From: Bacteroidia bacterium
Lineage (GTDB): Bacteria > Bacteroidota > Bacteroidia > Bacteroidales > Azobacteroidaceae
Direction: 5' to 3'
Assembly: GCA_026000155.1 (NCBI GenBank)
Contig: BNYG01000028.1
Coordinates: 1 to 28,936 of the forward strand
Length of the DNA: 28,936 bases
Shown: in pieces, positions 1 to 7,598 of the stretch
Layout: each line of letters starts with the position of its first letter
How positions within the stretch are numbered: the first letter of the stretch is position 1
Notes under the pieces: model-generated
What the model was told of the DNA's origin: nothing
Seen by the model: only the letters and a program-made list of their open reading frames with translations
The model's database searches: none
Program-made: the position numbers and the translations under genes

Positions 1-33
1 ACGTAACGTGCAAATAATGAAGTAGTTGTTCGG

Positions 34-51
34 CGCAGGCTCCAGCCTGCG
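34..51. repeat. Compact palindrome A
   Basis: A perfect 7-bp inverted repeat (34-40 with 45-51) around the 4-nt loop tcca. Its core matches the next palindrome at 63-80. It lies in non-coding sequence and looks like a REP-type element. Confidence 0.7.
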
Positions 52-62
52 TCGTGTTAAAA

Positions 63-80
63 GCAAGGCTCCAGCCTTGC
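63..80. repeat. Compact palindrome B
   Basis: A perfect 7-bp inverted repeat (63-69 with 74-80) with the same tcca loop and the same inner ggc/gcc stem as the element at 34-51. The outer stem bases differ in a compensatory way, so the pair looks like one family of hairpins. Confidence 0.7.
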
Positions 81-102
81 AAACTAACGAGTTGGATATG
101 TA

Positions 103-264
103 ATGAATAGTAAAGACATTTATTTTGAATTGGTTATGAGTATATATGATGATTGTGAGTATTTGGGAAGGAATGCCAGCCGGAGGCCGGCTTTTAACAA
201 TGACGTAGCGGGGACGCTACGCCAAACGGGGGGCGTCACCATAGTCCATAAACGTATATCTTGA
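103..264 (+). CDS. Possible 53-aa small ORF abutting signal peptidase gene
   Basis: An ATG-started ORF of 53 codons whose TGA is followed directly by the ATG of the signal peptidase gene (TGAATG). It starts MNSKDIYFELVMSIYDDCEY. Its second half is encoded by two compact palindromes (178-192 and 204-221) read in frame. I recognise no family. The tight junction suggests translational coupling, but the ORF may be a gene remnant opened up by the repeats, or chance. Confidence 0.25.
   Translation: MNSKDIYFELVMSIYDDCEYLGRNASRRPAFNNDVAGTLRQTGGVTIVHKRIS
178..192. repeat. Compact palindrome C
   Basis: A perfect 6-bp inverted repeat (178-183 with 187-192) with a 3-nt loop, in the leader of the signal peptidase gene. 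Confidence 0.65.
204..221. repeat. Compact palindrome D
   Basis: A perfect 7-bp inverted repeat (204-210 with 215-221) with a ggga loop, about 45 bp upstream of the signal peptidase start. It is the fourth such hairpin in 200 bp. Confidence 0.65.
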
Positions 265-1158
265 ATGAAAGAAAACACATTGACAAACATGAGCTATTCT
301 TGGAAATCTTTTTTCGGCAACTTACGCTTCGGCGTTAAGATATTTGTGATTGCCATTGTATTGGCAATAGTCTTGCGCGTTTTTTTGTTTGCTTCCTTCA
401 AAATACCAAGCGGCTCGATGGAGCCTGCGATTATGACCGGGGATTATATCATCGTCAATAAACAAATCCCCGGTCCTCGCATTGTCAAGAATTTCTTTTC
501 GCTCAGTAATGGAGAAAAACCGCTTATCAAACGGATCAAAGGGTATCGAACAATCAAGCGAAACGATGTATTGGTTTTCAACCTCCCCTATCAGGACGGA
601 ATACAACTCAATCTAAATCTCTATTATGCCAAACGTTGCGTAGCTATTCCCGGCGATACATTTTATATCGACAACGGCATTTATAAAGTAAAAAACAGCA
701 CGGACAGATTAGGTAATTATGAAAATCAATCGGCTGTATCACAACGGGAAGACAGCACCTTTCAGCCGGTTATTTACAATTGTTTTCCGATTGATCCGGC
801 TTATCACTGGACTATCAAACATTTCGGTCCTTTGTATGTTCCGAAAAAAGGAGATACGCTTTTATTGGATACATTCAATATTAAAGTATATCAAAACCCG
901 GTTTCTTATGAAACCGGCAAACTGATAACAATAGAGAATAGTCATATTCTGCTGGGTGACAGCATCATAGACAACTACACTTTTCAACTGAATTACTATT
1001 TCATGGCAGGCGATTTTGTTTTTGATTCGCGCGATTCGCGGTATTGGGGCTTATTGCCCGAAGATCATATTGTAGGGAAAGCTTCCGTTATTTGGCAATC
1101 GAAAGACATCAACACAGGAAAACGAAGATGGGAAAGAACACTAAAAACAATAAAATGA
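265..1158 (+). CDS. lepB: Signal peptidase I (S26 family)
   Basis: A 297-aa type I signal peptidase that removes N-terminal signal peptides at the outer face of the inner membrane. One hydrophobic anchor spans about residues 25-43. The nucleophile box PSGSMEP places the catalytic Ser at residue 51. The general-base Lys is K123 in YYAKRCVAIPGD. The C-terminal conserved box is SRDSRYWGLLPEDHIVGKA. Between these lies a long insert typical of Bacteroidetes members. The start used is the first ATG, directly after the TGA of a small ORF; M9 is an alternative. Its TGA overlaps the ATG of the next gene (ATGA), so the two are probably translationally coupled. Because the window holds an NVEALA peptide with an A-L-A site, I infer a dedicated processing role; a housekeeping role is the alternative. 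Family assignment is secure. Confidence 0.93.
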   Translation: MKENTLTNMSYSWKSFFGNLRFGVKIFVIAIVLAIVLRVFLFASFKIPSGSMEPAIMTGDYIIVNKQIPGPRIVKNFFSLSNGEKPLIKRIKGYRTIKRNDVLVFNLPYQDGIQLNLNLYYAKRCVAIPGDTFYIDNGIYKVKNSTDRLGNYENQSAVSQREDSTFQPVIYNCFPIDPAYHWTIKHFGPLYVPKKGDTLLLDTFNIKVYQNPVSYETGKLITIENSHILLGDSIIDNYTFQLNYYFMAGDFVFDSRDSRYWGLLPEDHIVGKASVIWQSKDINTGKRRWERTLKTIK

Positions 1159-3029
1159 GTATTATTTCTGTCAAGTCCGCCATGACAGAAATAATGCTCT
1201 CAGTTCCGTTTCTGTTGGTATTGGCAACTGTTTTTGTAATAGACAACAGTTTGGCTCGCGGAGTTGTTTCCGGCAAATATTTCTGGTTTTACGGAGCTAT
1301 GGGATTGGTTTCGATGGCAACAGCAGTGTCTTGTATGGTCTATCGAAAACCTGTCCGGTTTTCAATCTTCGATGCGCTTATTGCTGTATTTTGTTTATCC
1401 GGATTAGGAGTTACCTGTTATCATACCGGAGGCATTACCACCAAATTCATCTTGTTGCTCTTGTTGTTAATTCTTTACTTTTATTTTCGGATATTTCTTT
1501 CTCAAAACAAGCGGAATCTGCCGGGATTGCTCTTGTTCTTCGTCCTTACCGGTTTGGTAGAAGCCGTTTGGGGATTGAACCAGTTATATGGTTTTTCTTT
1601 TTCCCAACACCATCTGTTCAAAACAACCGGTTCATTTTTCAATCCGGGACCTTACGCAGGCTATTTGGCGGTGGTATTCCCCATGGCGCTATACTATTTC
1701 CTGACCATTAAATCCTCTAAAGGGGACTTGGTTGACGCACTAAACAAAAATTACGCACACGGCAAAGTCCCCTTTAGGGGATTCAGGGGTTATTTGGGCG
1801 CGATTACCTGCATTGCCATTGCGTTGATTCTTCCGGCAACCATGAGTCGGGCATCTTGGTTAGCAACTATTGCCGGAAGTGGAGTCGTCCTGTATGCCCG
1901 GTATGTTGACCGGTTAAAAAAACAATGCCAACGCTATAAGAAACAGGCAATCATGATCGGAAGCGCTTTGGCTTTGTTTTCAGTATTGGCTTTAGCCGGA
2001 GTCTATTACCTGAAAAAAGACTCGGCAGATGGGCGGGCTTTGATGTGGAAAGTCGCTTTGAAAACCATTCCGAAACATCCTTTGGGAGTGGGATTGGGAC
2101 AGTTTCCGGGAACCTACGCTACGGAACAAGCGCTTTATTTTGCTTCCGGAGAAGCTTCGGAACAGGAAGAATTGGTTGCCGGAAGTCCGGAATATGCGTT
2201 CAATGAATACTTGCAAATGGCTGTCGAATGGGGCATTGTTCCGTTTTTGTTGTTTGGAATCATAATTGCAGGAGCTTTATACAGAGGGTATAAACGGAAA
2301 CAAACAGCAGCGACCGCCTCTTTGGTTTCTTTGCTGGTTTTTGCCGGAATGTCCTATCCGTTCAGTGTATTGCCCTTTTTAATCATTTTTGTCTTTCTAC
2401 TATCGACAATCGAAAATAACTCTGTCATTGCGGGTCAAGCCCGCAATGACAGAAAATGGATGACAAGTGTAGTAATGATATTAGCCGGCTTTCTCCTTAC
2501 CGGCTTGTGTCTCTATAATCGCTACCCGACTTACAATGCCTACAAAAAATGGAATTTGGCACAAGTCCTGTATCAAACAAAAAGTTACGAACCGGCCAAA
2601 AAAGAATATGCCGCGCTGTATCCGTATTTAAATGATCAAATCAATTTTATGTTTGAATACGGACACCTGTTGTCAAACAGCAAAGAATACGAAGCAGGGA
2701 ATGAAATATTGCAGCAGACGGTACAGATATGCGGCGACCCGATGCTGTACAATGTGATGGGTAAAAACTGTCAGGCAATGCAAAAATACGAGCAGGCGGA
2801 AGCTTGTTTTATCCGGGCGACACAAATTATTCCCAATCGCTTGTATCCCTGGTATCTTTTGTGTAAATTGTACGCCGAAATGGAATTGCCCGAAAAAGTG
2901 CAGGAAACGGCGGCTATTGTGCTGACCAAAGAGCCGAAAGTACAGTCGCCGGCTGTAAGGGAAATGAGAGAAGAAGTTATCACCCTCTGTCATCCCGTGC
3001 TTGACACGGGATCCCCTGAACACCGTTAA
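1155..3029 (+). CDS. O-antigen ligase-like (Wzy_C) membrane protein with C-terminal TPRs
   Basis: A polytopic membrane protein of 624 aa from the ATG that overlaps the upstream stop; an in-frame ATG at 1128 is an alternative, and the longer frame opening at a TTG (1044) lies inside the signal peptidase gene. It has about ten hydrophobic helices. Wzy_C/O-antigen ligase hallmarks include GPYAGYLAVVFPMALYY, LPATMSRASWLA and HPLGVGLGQFPGTYATEQ. The last ~150 residues are soluble and TPR-like (residues roughly 480-600: repeated alanine/tyrosine helices such as YNVMGKNCQAMQKYEQAEAC). In this family the membrane domain transfers or polymerises lipid-linked glycans, or glycosylates proteins. Four palindromic insertions fall in the gene (1161-1195, 1711-1783, 2421-2453, and the 3' end from 2987), and the last encodes its C-terminal residues and stop. 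The substrate is unknown; location inside the export operon suggests modification of exported material, but that is inference. Confidence 0.8.
   Translation: MSIISVKSAMTEIMLSVPFLLVLATVFVIDNSLARGVVSGKYFWFYGAMGLVSMATAVSCMVYRKPVRFSIFDALIAVFCLSGLGVTCYHTGGITTKFILLLLLLILYFYFRIFLSQNKRNLPGLLLFFVLTGLVEAVWGLNQLYGFSFSQHHLFKTTGSFFNPGPYAGYLAVVFPMALYYFLTIKSSKGDLVDALNKNYAHGKVPFRGFRGYLGAITCIAIALILPATMSRASWLATIAGSGVVLYARYVDRLKKQCQRYKKQAIMIGSALALFSVLALAGVYYLKKDSADGRALMWKVALKTIPKHPLGVGLGQFPGTYATEQALYFASGEASEQEELVAGSPEYAFNEYLQMAVEWGIVPFLLFGIIIAGALYRGYKRKQTAATASLVSLLVFAGMSYPFSVLPFLIIFVFLLSTIENNSVIAGQARNDRKWMTSVVMILAGFLLTGLCLYNRYPTYNAYKKWNLAQVLYQTKSYEPAKKEYAALYPYLNDQINFMFEYGHLLSNSKEYEAGNEILQQTVQICGDPMLYNVMGKNCQAMQKYEQAEACFIRATQIIPNRLYPWYLLCKLYAEMELPEKVQETAAIVLTKEPKVQSPAVREMREEVITLCHPVLDTGSPEHR
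1161..1195. repeat. Inverted repeat at start of Wzy_C gene (degraded element)
   Basis: Perfect 13-bp arms (1161-1173 and 1183-1195) around agtccgcca. The centre resembles half of the core found in the other tcaag-loop palindromes of this window, so this looks like a decayed member inserted just after the start codon. Confidence 0.6.
1711..1783. repeat. Long-armed inverted repeat inside Wzy_C gene
   Basis: Arms 1711-1729 and 1765-1783 pair at 18 of 19 positions around a 35-nt spacer. It is read through in frame as a hydrophilic loop (SSKGDL to VPFRGFRG) between two hydrophobic helices, so the insertion sits where it can be tolerated. Confidence 0.75.
2421..2453. repeat. tcaag-loop palindrome, in frame (Wzy_C gene)
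   Basis: Perfect 14-bp arms (2421-2434 and 2440-2453) around tcaag. It encodes SVIAGQARNDR in a loop between two membrane helices. The same IAGQARNDR peptide occurs in both RND permeases of the window. Confidence 0.85.
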
Positions 3030-3080
3030 TCAATTATTAACGTTGGGCAGGGGATGGCGGGTCAAGCCCGCCATGACAGG
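2987..3080. repeat. Composite cloverleaf-like palindrome cluster at 3' end of Wzy_C gene
   Basis: Four nested pairings are visible: an outer stem 2987-2993/3073-3079, arm 1 2992-2999/3005-3012, arm 2 3011-3018/3048-3055 (with an inner gttaat/attaac hairpin), and arm 3 3054-3061/3067-3074 with a tcaag loop. Neighbouring stems share one or two bases. The cluster encodes the last residues of the Wzy_C protein and spans its TAA, and could also act as a transcript 3' end or processing site. Confidence 0.7.
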
Positions 3081-3100
3081 AAATTGATTGATTAATTAAT

Positions 3101-4159
3101 ATGAAAAAGACGTGGTTTTATTATCTGTTTTGCGTGTTATTGTTGTCTTGTTCTTCCAAAAAAGAAGAACAAGCAGAAGAAAATGTATCAACCGTTTTGC
3201 CGGATGAAGTGAACGAAGTGCGCGCCATGCGCTTGGAATACACCGGTTTTCAGCACGAACTGATTGCCAACGGCACGGTTTCCGCTCAAAACAAAGCGGA
3301 TTTGAAGTTTCCGGCTTCGGAAAACGTAAGCGCTATTTATGTCAAAAACGGCGATAAAGTCCGGAAAGGACAAAAAATCGCTCAGTTGGAACCCTTCAAA
3401 TTGCAAAACACTTTGGCGCAGGCGAAAGACAACCTGGCGCGCGCGCGCCTGGAACTGCAAGATGTATTGATCGGTCAGGGTTATTCGCTGAACGATACGG
3501 CTTCCGTTCCGGCCGAGGCAATGCAACTGGCGAAGGTGAAAAGCAATTACGACCAAAGCCTCATCCAGTACGGTTTGGCGGAATACAATTACAACCATTC
3601 CGTTCTCTACGCTCCTTTCGATGGCGTTGTCGCCAATTTATTTACAAAAGTATATAACCTGCCGGATGCCGGACAAGCTTTTTGTACGATTATCGACCCG
3701 GCGCATCCCGGAGTGGATTTCAAAATATTGGAAAGCGAATTGCCTCTGGTGCATATAGGGGATAAGGTGGAAGTAAGTCCTTTTTCGATTAACGATTACA
3801 CTTGCGAAGGGCGTATCATCGAAATCAATCCGGTGGTGGATAAAAACGGCATGGTGCAGGTAAAAGCGCTGACCGGCAATTCCCAAAATCGACTCTACGA
3901 CGGAATGAATGTAAAAATACGGTTGCAGCGTTCCGTGGGCAAACAATTGGTGATACCGAAAGAGGCTTTGGTGCTTCGTACCAACAAAAAAGTGGTCTTC
4001 ACCTTGAAAGACGGGAAAGCGCAATGGGTGTATGTTCAAACCGGTTTGGAAAATTCGACCGGCTATGTGGTGACCGAAGGTTTAGCCGAAGGGGACAGCG
4101 TGATATATGAGGGCAATATTAATTTGGCGCATGAAGCGCCGGTTAGAGTTAAGAACTAA
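3101..4159 (+). CDS. RND efflux periplasmic adaptor lipoprotein (MFP/HlyD family)
   Basis: A 352-aa membrane fusion protein linking an inner-membrane RND pump to an outer-membrane channel. The N-terminus is a lipoprotein signal with lipobox LLSC (Cys17). Next come a lipoyl/barrel-sandwich half (VKNGDKVRKGQKIAQLEP, about 80-100), a short alpha-hairpin with Lys/Ala/Leu-rich heptads (about 103-165), the second lipoyl half (LYAPFDGVVANLFTKVYN), a beta-barrel, and a membrane-proximal domain ending near residue 350. Length is normal for the family. It lies 19 bp upstream of the RND permease and is surely its partner. A 14-bp tandem repeat (4145-4172) overlaps its stop codon. Cargo cannot be read from this gene alone. 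Confidence 0.92.
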   Translation: MKKTWFYYLFCVLLLSCSSKKEEQAEENVSTVLPDEVNEVRAMRLEYTGFQHELIANGTVSAQNKADLKFPASENVSAIYVKNGDKVRKGQKIAQLEPFKLQNTLAQAKDNLARARLELQDVLIGQGYSLNDTASVPAEAMQLAKVKSNYDQSLIQYGLAEYNYNHSVLYAPFDGVVANLFTKVYNLPDAGQAFCTIIDPAHPGVDFKILESELPLVHIGDKVEVSPFSINDYTCEGRIIEINPVVDKNGMVQVKALTGNSQNRLYDGMNVKIRLQRSVGKQLVIPKEALVLRTNKKVVFTLKDGKAQWVYVQTGLENSTGYVVTEGLAEGDSVIYEGNINLAHEAPVRVKN

Positions 4160-4172
4160 GAGTTAAGAACTA
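4145..4172 (+). repeat. 14-bp tandem duplication across adaptor stop codon
   Basis: Two exact copies of agagttaagaacta, 4145-4158 and 4159-4172. The adaptor TAA falls at the junction, and the second copy forms the spacer before the permease ATG. Confidence 0.8.
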
Positions 4173-4178
4173 AGAATT

Positions 4179-7100
4179 ATGATAAAGTTCCTTATTTCTC
4201 GTCCGATAGCTGTATGCATGTTATTTACGGCATTCTTCCTGCTCGGCATTATTACTTATTTGAATGTGCCGGTATCGTTGTTGCCCGATATTGCCATTCC
4301 TGAAATTACGGTACAGGTTTCCGGGGCGAACAGTTCGGCGCGGGAATTGGAAAATACGGTGGTCAGTCCCATCCGGCAGCAATTGCTGCAAATCGGGAAA
4401 TTGCGCGACATCCGTACCGAAACGCGGGACGGCAACGCCCTGATCCGTTTGAGTTTTGAATACGGAACGAATACGGATTTGGCTTTTATCGAAGCCAATG
4501 AGAAGATCGATGCCGCCATGAATTATCTTCCGCGGGAGATTGAACGCCCGCGCGTAATCAAAGCCAGCGCAACTGATATTCCGGTTTTCAATTTGAATTT
4601 AACACTGAAAGAAGAAAGCACGTTTAATCAGGGGATTGCGGGTCAAGCCCGCAATGACAGGTCAAACGATTTTCTCGATCTTTGCGAACTGGCCGAAACG
4701 GTTATCAAACGGCAAATCGAACAACTGCCCCAGGTAGCGATGGTGGATATGACCGGCAAAATCGACAAGGAAGTCATGATCTCTCCGGACAAACAGGTAT
4801 TGGAAATAACCGGCATCACGCTTTCCGATATCGAATCGGCATTGAATAACAACAACATTGAGCCGGGAAGCATGATTGTCCGGGACGGTTATTACGAATA
4901 CAACATCAAATTTTCGGCCGTACTCCGCACCGTGGAAGATATCCAAAATATATACATCCGGAAAAACGACAAGATTTTTCAATTAAAAGACCTGGCGCAA
5001 ATAGCCGTCGCGCCGGAAAAAGAAAAAGGAGTCGCCCTGTACAACGGCAAACGGGCGATTACCTTGGCGGTCATCAAGCAAGCCGACGAAAACATGGCGA
5101 ACATGCAAGGCGCTTTGAAGGGAGTTATCGACCGCTTCCGCACCAATTATCCGGATATTGAATTCAGCGTTTCCCAAAATCAAACCGAACTGTTGGATTA
5201 CACCATTTCCAACCTGCAACAAAACCTGCTGCTGGCTTTTATTTTCGTTTGCCTGGTATCCGTTTTGTTTATGCGGGACATCAAATCACCGCTGATTATC
5301 GGCTTAAGCATGTTTATTTCGCTGATTGTCAGCCTGATGTTTTTCTATTTGTTTCACATTTCCCTCAATATCGTTTCATTGACCGGTTTGATACTGGCCT
5401 TGGGGATGATGATTGACAATTCCATCATCGTGACCGACAATATCGGGCAATACCGTCAGAAAGGATTGACTGTCGATGAAGCCTGTATCCTGGGAACCAA
5501 TGAAGTCATCGCACCGATGCTCAGTTCGGTTTTCACCACCATTGCGGTTTTCGTCCCCTTGATATTCCTGAGCGGTATTGCCGGAGCCATCTTTTTCGAC
5601 CAGGCATTTTCCGTAACCATCGGACTGCTCGTCTCCTACATTACAGGCATCATGTTATTGCCTGTGCTGTACAAACTGGTGTTTTCAACACGAAAAACAA
5701 AAAATACCGAAAATAACGAAAATACCGACCGTAGAGACAGGGCATGCCCTGTCTCTACAACCGTCACCACCACCGTCACCACCGTCGTCGTCACCACCAC
5801 ACCCATCGACCGCATTTACGATTCCGGCATCAGCTGGATTTTCTCCCACAAAATCCTCACAACGGTTATCATGCTGGGCATTTTCCCGCTGTGTTTTTGG
5901 CTGTTTATGGTTATCCCGAAAGCTAAAATGCCGGACATCAGCCAAAATGAATTGCTGTTGGCTATCGAATGGAACGAAAATATCCACGTCCGGGAAAATG
6001 AGGAACGGACGCAGGCTTTTATCACCTCGTTAGATAAACAGTTGACGGAACATTCGGCTTTGATTGCCCAGCAACAATACCTATTGAACCGCGACCGGGA
6101 ACAAACGGCATCGGAAGCGCAGGTGTATTTGAAAACGCCCCGGAAAAAAGACATCCCCGCCCTGAAGCAATCCATTGAAAGCTATTTCAGCGGACATTAT
6201 CCGGAAGCGATTATTTCTTTTTCCCCGGCAGGAACGATTTTTGAAAAAATCTTTACCACCGGCGAACCGGATTTGACGGTGGAATATTATACCCGCAACC
6301 GCATGGAGGCGCCGGATGCGCAAGCCGTTCGCCGCTTGGAAAAGGAACTGCAACAGCAAACAGGGGAAAAGCCGGTGGGAGTATCTTTCCAAAAACAATT
6401 GAACCTGCACATCGACCGCGAAAAATTACTGTTATACAAGGTGTCGTACGATGAAGTTTACCGGGCATTGAAAACCGGATTCAAGGAAAATGAATTTTCG
6501 ATACTCCGTTCGTACCAGCAATACCTGCCCATCGTATTAGGCAGTGAAAATCAGGATGTACGCCAGGTCATTGACAACATTCTCGTTTATACAAACGGTG
6601 AAGACGGAATAAAAAACCGGATTCCGCTCAGCGTCTTTGTTTCCACCACGCCCGCCGAAGATTTAAAAACCATTGTCGCCGGGAAAAACGGGGAATATAT
6701 TCCCTTGGATTTTTACGATACCCGGCAGGTGGAAAAAATCATCCGCATCGCCAGGCAAAACAGCGATAAAAATCCGGATTGGGAAACCGCTTTTTCAGGC
6801 AGTTTTTTCTCGAACAGGAAAATGATTAACGAATTAATCGTTATCCTGTTCATTTCCATCCTGTTGATGTATTTTATCCTGGCAGCGCAATTCGAGAGTT
6901 TTATCCAGCCCCTGATTGTGCTTCTGGAAATCCCGATTGACGTGGCGGCAGCCTTGGCATTGCTGCTGGTACTGGGACACAGCCTGAACCTGATGTCGGC
7001 GATCGGCATAGTAGTCACCTGCGGTATCATCATCAACGACAGTATCCTGAAAGTGGATATTATGAATCAATTGCGGAAAGAAGGCTATCCCCTGATGGAA

Positions 7101-7367
7101 GCGATTCACGAAGCCGGCCGCCGGCGACTGAAAGCCATCCTGATGACCAGCCTGACCTCCATTGTTTGTATGGCTCCTTTGTTGTTCAGCAGCGATATGG
7201 GTTCGGAATTGGAAAAACCCTTGGCGATTGCCACCATCGGAGGAATGATTATCGGAACGCCGGTCAGCTTGTTTGTTGTGCCGCTGGTGTATTGGCGGAT
7301 TTATAAAAATGCGCCTCCTGTCCTGGCGGGCTTGACCCGCCATCCCCAGATAAACGTTAATAATTAA
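4179..7367 (+). CDS. RND family efflux permease (first of two)
   Basis: A 1062-aa inner-membrane RND transporter with the usual two-fold layout. TM1 is at about 10-32, followed by a large periplasmic porter/docking domain, TM2-6 (about 342-500), a cytoplasmic linker, TM7 (about 552-575), a second periplasmic domain, and TM8-12. The TM4 proton-relay region reads GMMIDNSIIVTDN (D413; the second Asp of the AcrB pair is Asn here). TM10 carries INDSILKVD. Three repeat-derived insertions are visible: residues 151-161 (QGIAGQARNDR, exactly 11 codons), a linker at about 505-545 containing a 28-bp perfect palindrome and Thr/Val-rich low complexity, and the C-terminal tail (PPVLAGLTRHPQINVNN), which is a reverse-oriented element that supplies the stop. 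It is coupled to the adaptor upstream; the cognate outer-membrane channel is 7.3 kb downstream past the AT-rich cassette. Confidence 0.93.
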   Translation: MIKFLISRPIAVCMLFTAFFLLGIITYLNVPVSLLPDIAIPEITVQVSGANSSARELENTVVSPIRQQLLQIGKLRDIRTETRDGNALIRLSFEYGTNTDLAFIEANEKIDAAMNYLPREIERPRVIKASATDIPVFNLNLTLKEESTFNQGIAGQARNDRSNDFLDLCELAETVIKRQIEQLPQVAMVDMTGKIDKEVMISPDKQVLEITGITLSDIESALNNNNIEPGSMIVRDGYYEYNIKFSAVLRTVEDIQNIYIRKNDKIFQLKDLAQIAVAPEKEKGVALYNGKRAITLAVIKQADENMANMQGALKGVIDRFRTNYPDIEFSVSQNQTELLDYTISNLQQNLLLAFIFVCLVSVLFMRDIKSPLIIGLSMFISLIVSLMFFYLFHISLNIVSLTGLILALGMMIDNSIIVTDNIGQYRQKGLTVDEACILGTNEVIAPMLSSVFTTIAVFVPLIFLSGIAGAIFFDQAFSVTIGLLVSYITGIMLLPVLYKLVFSTRKTKNTENNENTDRRDRACPVSTTVTTTVTTVVVTTTPIDRIYDSGISWIFSHKILTTVIMLGIFPLCFWLFMVIPKAKMPDISQNELLLAIEWNENIHVRENEERTQAFITSLDKQLTEHSALIAQQQYLLNRDREQTASEAQVYLKTPRKKDIPALKQSIESYFSGHYPEAIISFSPAGTIFEKIFTTGEPDLTVEYYTRNRMEAPDAQAVRRLEKELQQQTGEKPVGVSFQKQLNLHIDREKLLLYKVSYDEVYRALKTGFKENEFSILRSYQQYLPIVLGSENQDVRQVIDNILVYTNGEDGIKNRIPLSVFVSTTPAEDLKTIVAGKNGEYIPLDFYDTRQVEKIIRIARQNSDKNPDWETAFSGSFFSNRKMINELIVILFISILLMYFILAAQFESFIQPLIVLLEIPIDVAAALALLLVLGHSLNLMSAIGIVVTCGIIINDSILKVDIMNQLRKEGYPLMEAIHEAGRRRLKAILMTSLTSIVCMAPLLFSSDMGSELEKPLAIATIGGMIIGTPVSLFVVPLVYWRIYKNAPPVLAGLTRHPQINVNN
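4629..4661. repeat. 33-bp tcaag-loop element, in frame (RND permease 1)
   Basis: The palindromic core is 4635-4642/4648-4655. The full unit is 33 bp (11 codons), encodes QGIAGQARNDR, and matches 16181-16213 in the other permease almost exactly. Confidence 0.85.
5690..5811. repeat. 28-bp perfect palindrome plus low-complexity linker (RND permease 1)
   Basis: A perfect palindrome at 5731-5758 (14 bp + 14 bp, no loop) is flanked on the left by A-rich near-repeats of aaaataccga type and on the right (5760-5801) by a degenerate acc/gtc tandem repeat coding for Thr/Val. All of it stays in frame and forms the cytoplasmic loop between TM6 and TM7. Confidence 0.85.
7317..7366 (-). repeat. tcaag-loop element, reverse orientation, forming permease C-terminus
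   Basis: Stem 7324-7330/7336-7342 around cttga (tcaag on the other strand). The reverse complement matches 3030-3080 not only in the core but also in the flanking aattattaacgtt, so the mobile unit is about 50 bp. It codes for the last residues and stop of the permease. Confidence 0.75.
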
Positions 7368-7369
7368 GA

Positions 7370-7495
7370 ATGAAAAGTAAAATAACATTGATTCAAGGGA
7401 ATAAAAGGGGCGGAGTATTGTCTGTCTCAGCAAAGAATGTGACAATTCAGACCGCCCCGAATTCCCTCCCTAAAAAGAAAGAAGGTGAATTGTGA
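7370..7495 (+). CDS. Possible 41-aa small ORF, duplicated
   Basis: An ATG ORF of 41 codons beginning MKSKITLIQGNKRGG and ending in a Lys/Glu-rich tail. It is repeated at 9757-9882 with an intact frame and one residue changed (Glu38 to Gly). It starts 3 bp after the permease stop. No family is recognised. The same bases form a strong composite hairpin (7397-7466), so conservation may reflect RNA structure instead. Confidence 0.3.
   Translation: MKSKITLIQGNKRGGVLSVSAKNVTIQTAPNSLPKKKEGEL
7397..7466 (+). promoter_or_regulatory. Composite hairpin in the leader of the NVEALA peptide gene
   Basis: Three stacked stems: 7397-7402/7461-7466, 7407-7413/7452-7458 (seven G/C-rich pairs) and 7417-7422/7441-7446, with an 18-nt apical loop. 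It is identical in the second copy at 9784-9853. There is no T-run after it, so it is not a typical intrinsic terminator; a leader RNA, processing site or MITE-like remnant are the options. Confidence 0.5.
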
Positions 7496-7533
7496 GGCAA
7501 AGATATAAATAAGAATTGAAATCAATCCGATTT

Positions 7534-7559
7534 CGTCTGTAGAAATATAGATACAGACG
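7534..7559 (+). promoter_or_regulatory. 5' UTR hairpin of NVEALA peptide gene
   Basis: A perfect 8-bp stem (7534-7541/7552-7559) with a 10-nt A/T-rich loop, 39 nt upstream of the peptide ATG. In the decayed copy the left arm has been lost. Confidence 0.45.
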
Positions 7560-7598
7560 CACAATTAACAAAGTATTAAACTAAAAAATTCAATTAAA

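Noticed and set aside
1044..1154. Upstream extension of the Wzy_C frame from a TTG
   Set aside because: It lies inside the signal peptidase C-terminus in another frame; the ATGA overlap at 1155 (or ATG at 1128) is a far better start.
1..3080. Palindrome clusters considered as a CRISPR array or attachment sites
   Set aside because: No regular spacing or unique spacers, no cas genes, and no integrase; the units are dispersed hairpins.
6834..7445. 203-aa minus-strand ORF, with a similar one at 9626-9832
   Set aside because: It is antisense to permease 1 and the leader. The repeated N-terminus only reflects the segmental duplication; no family match or codon bias.
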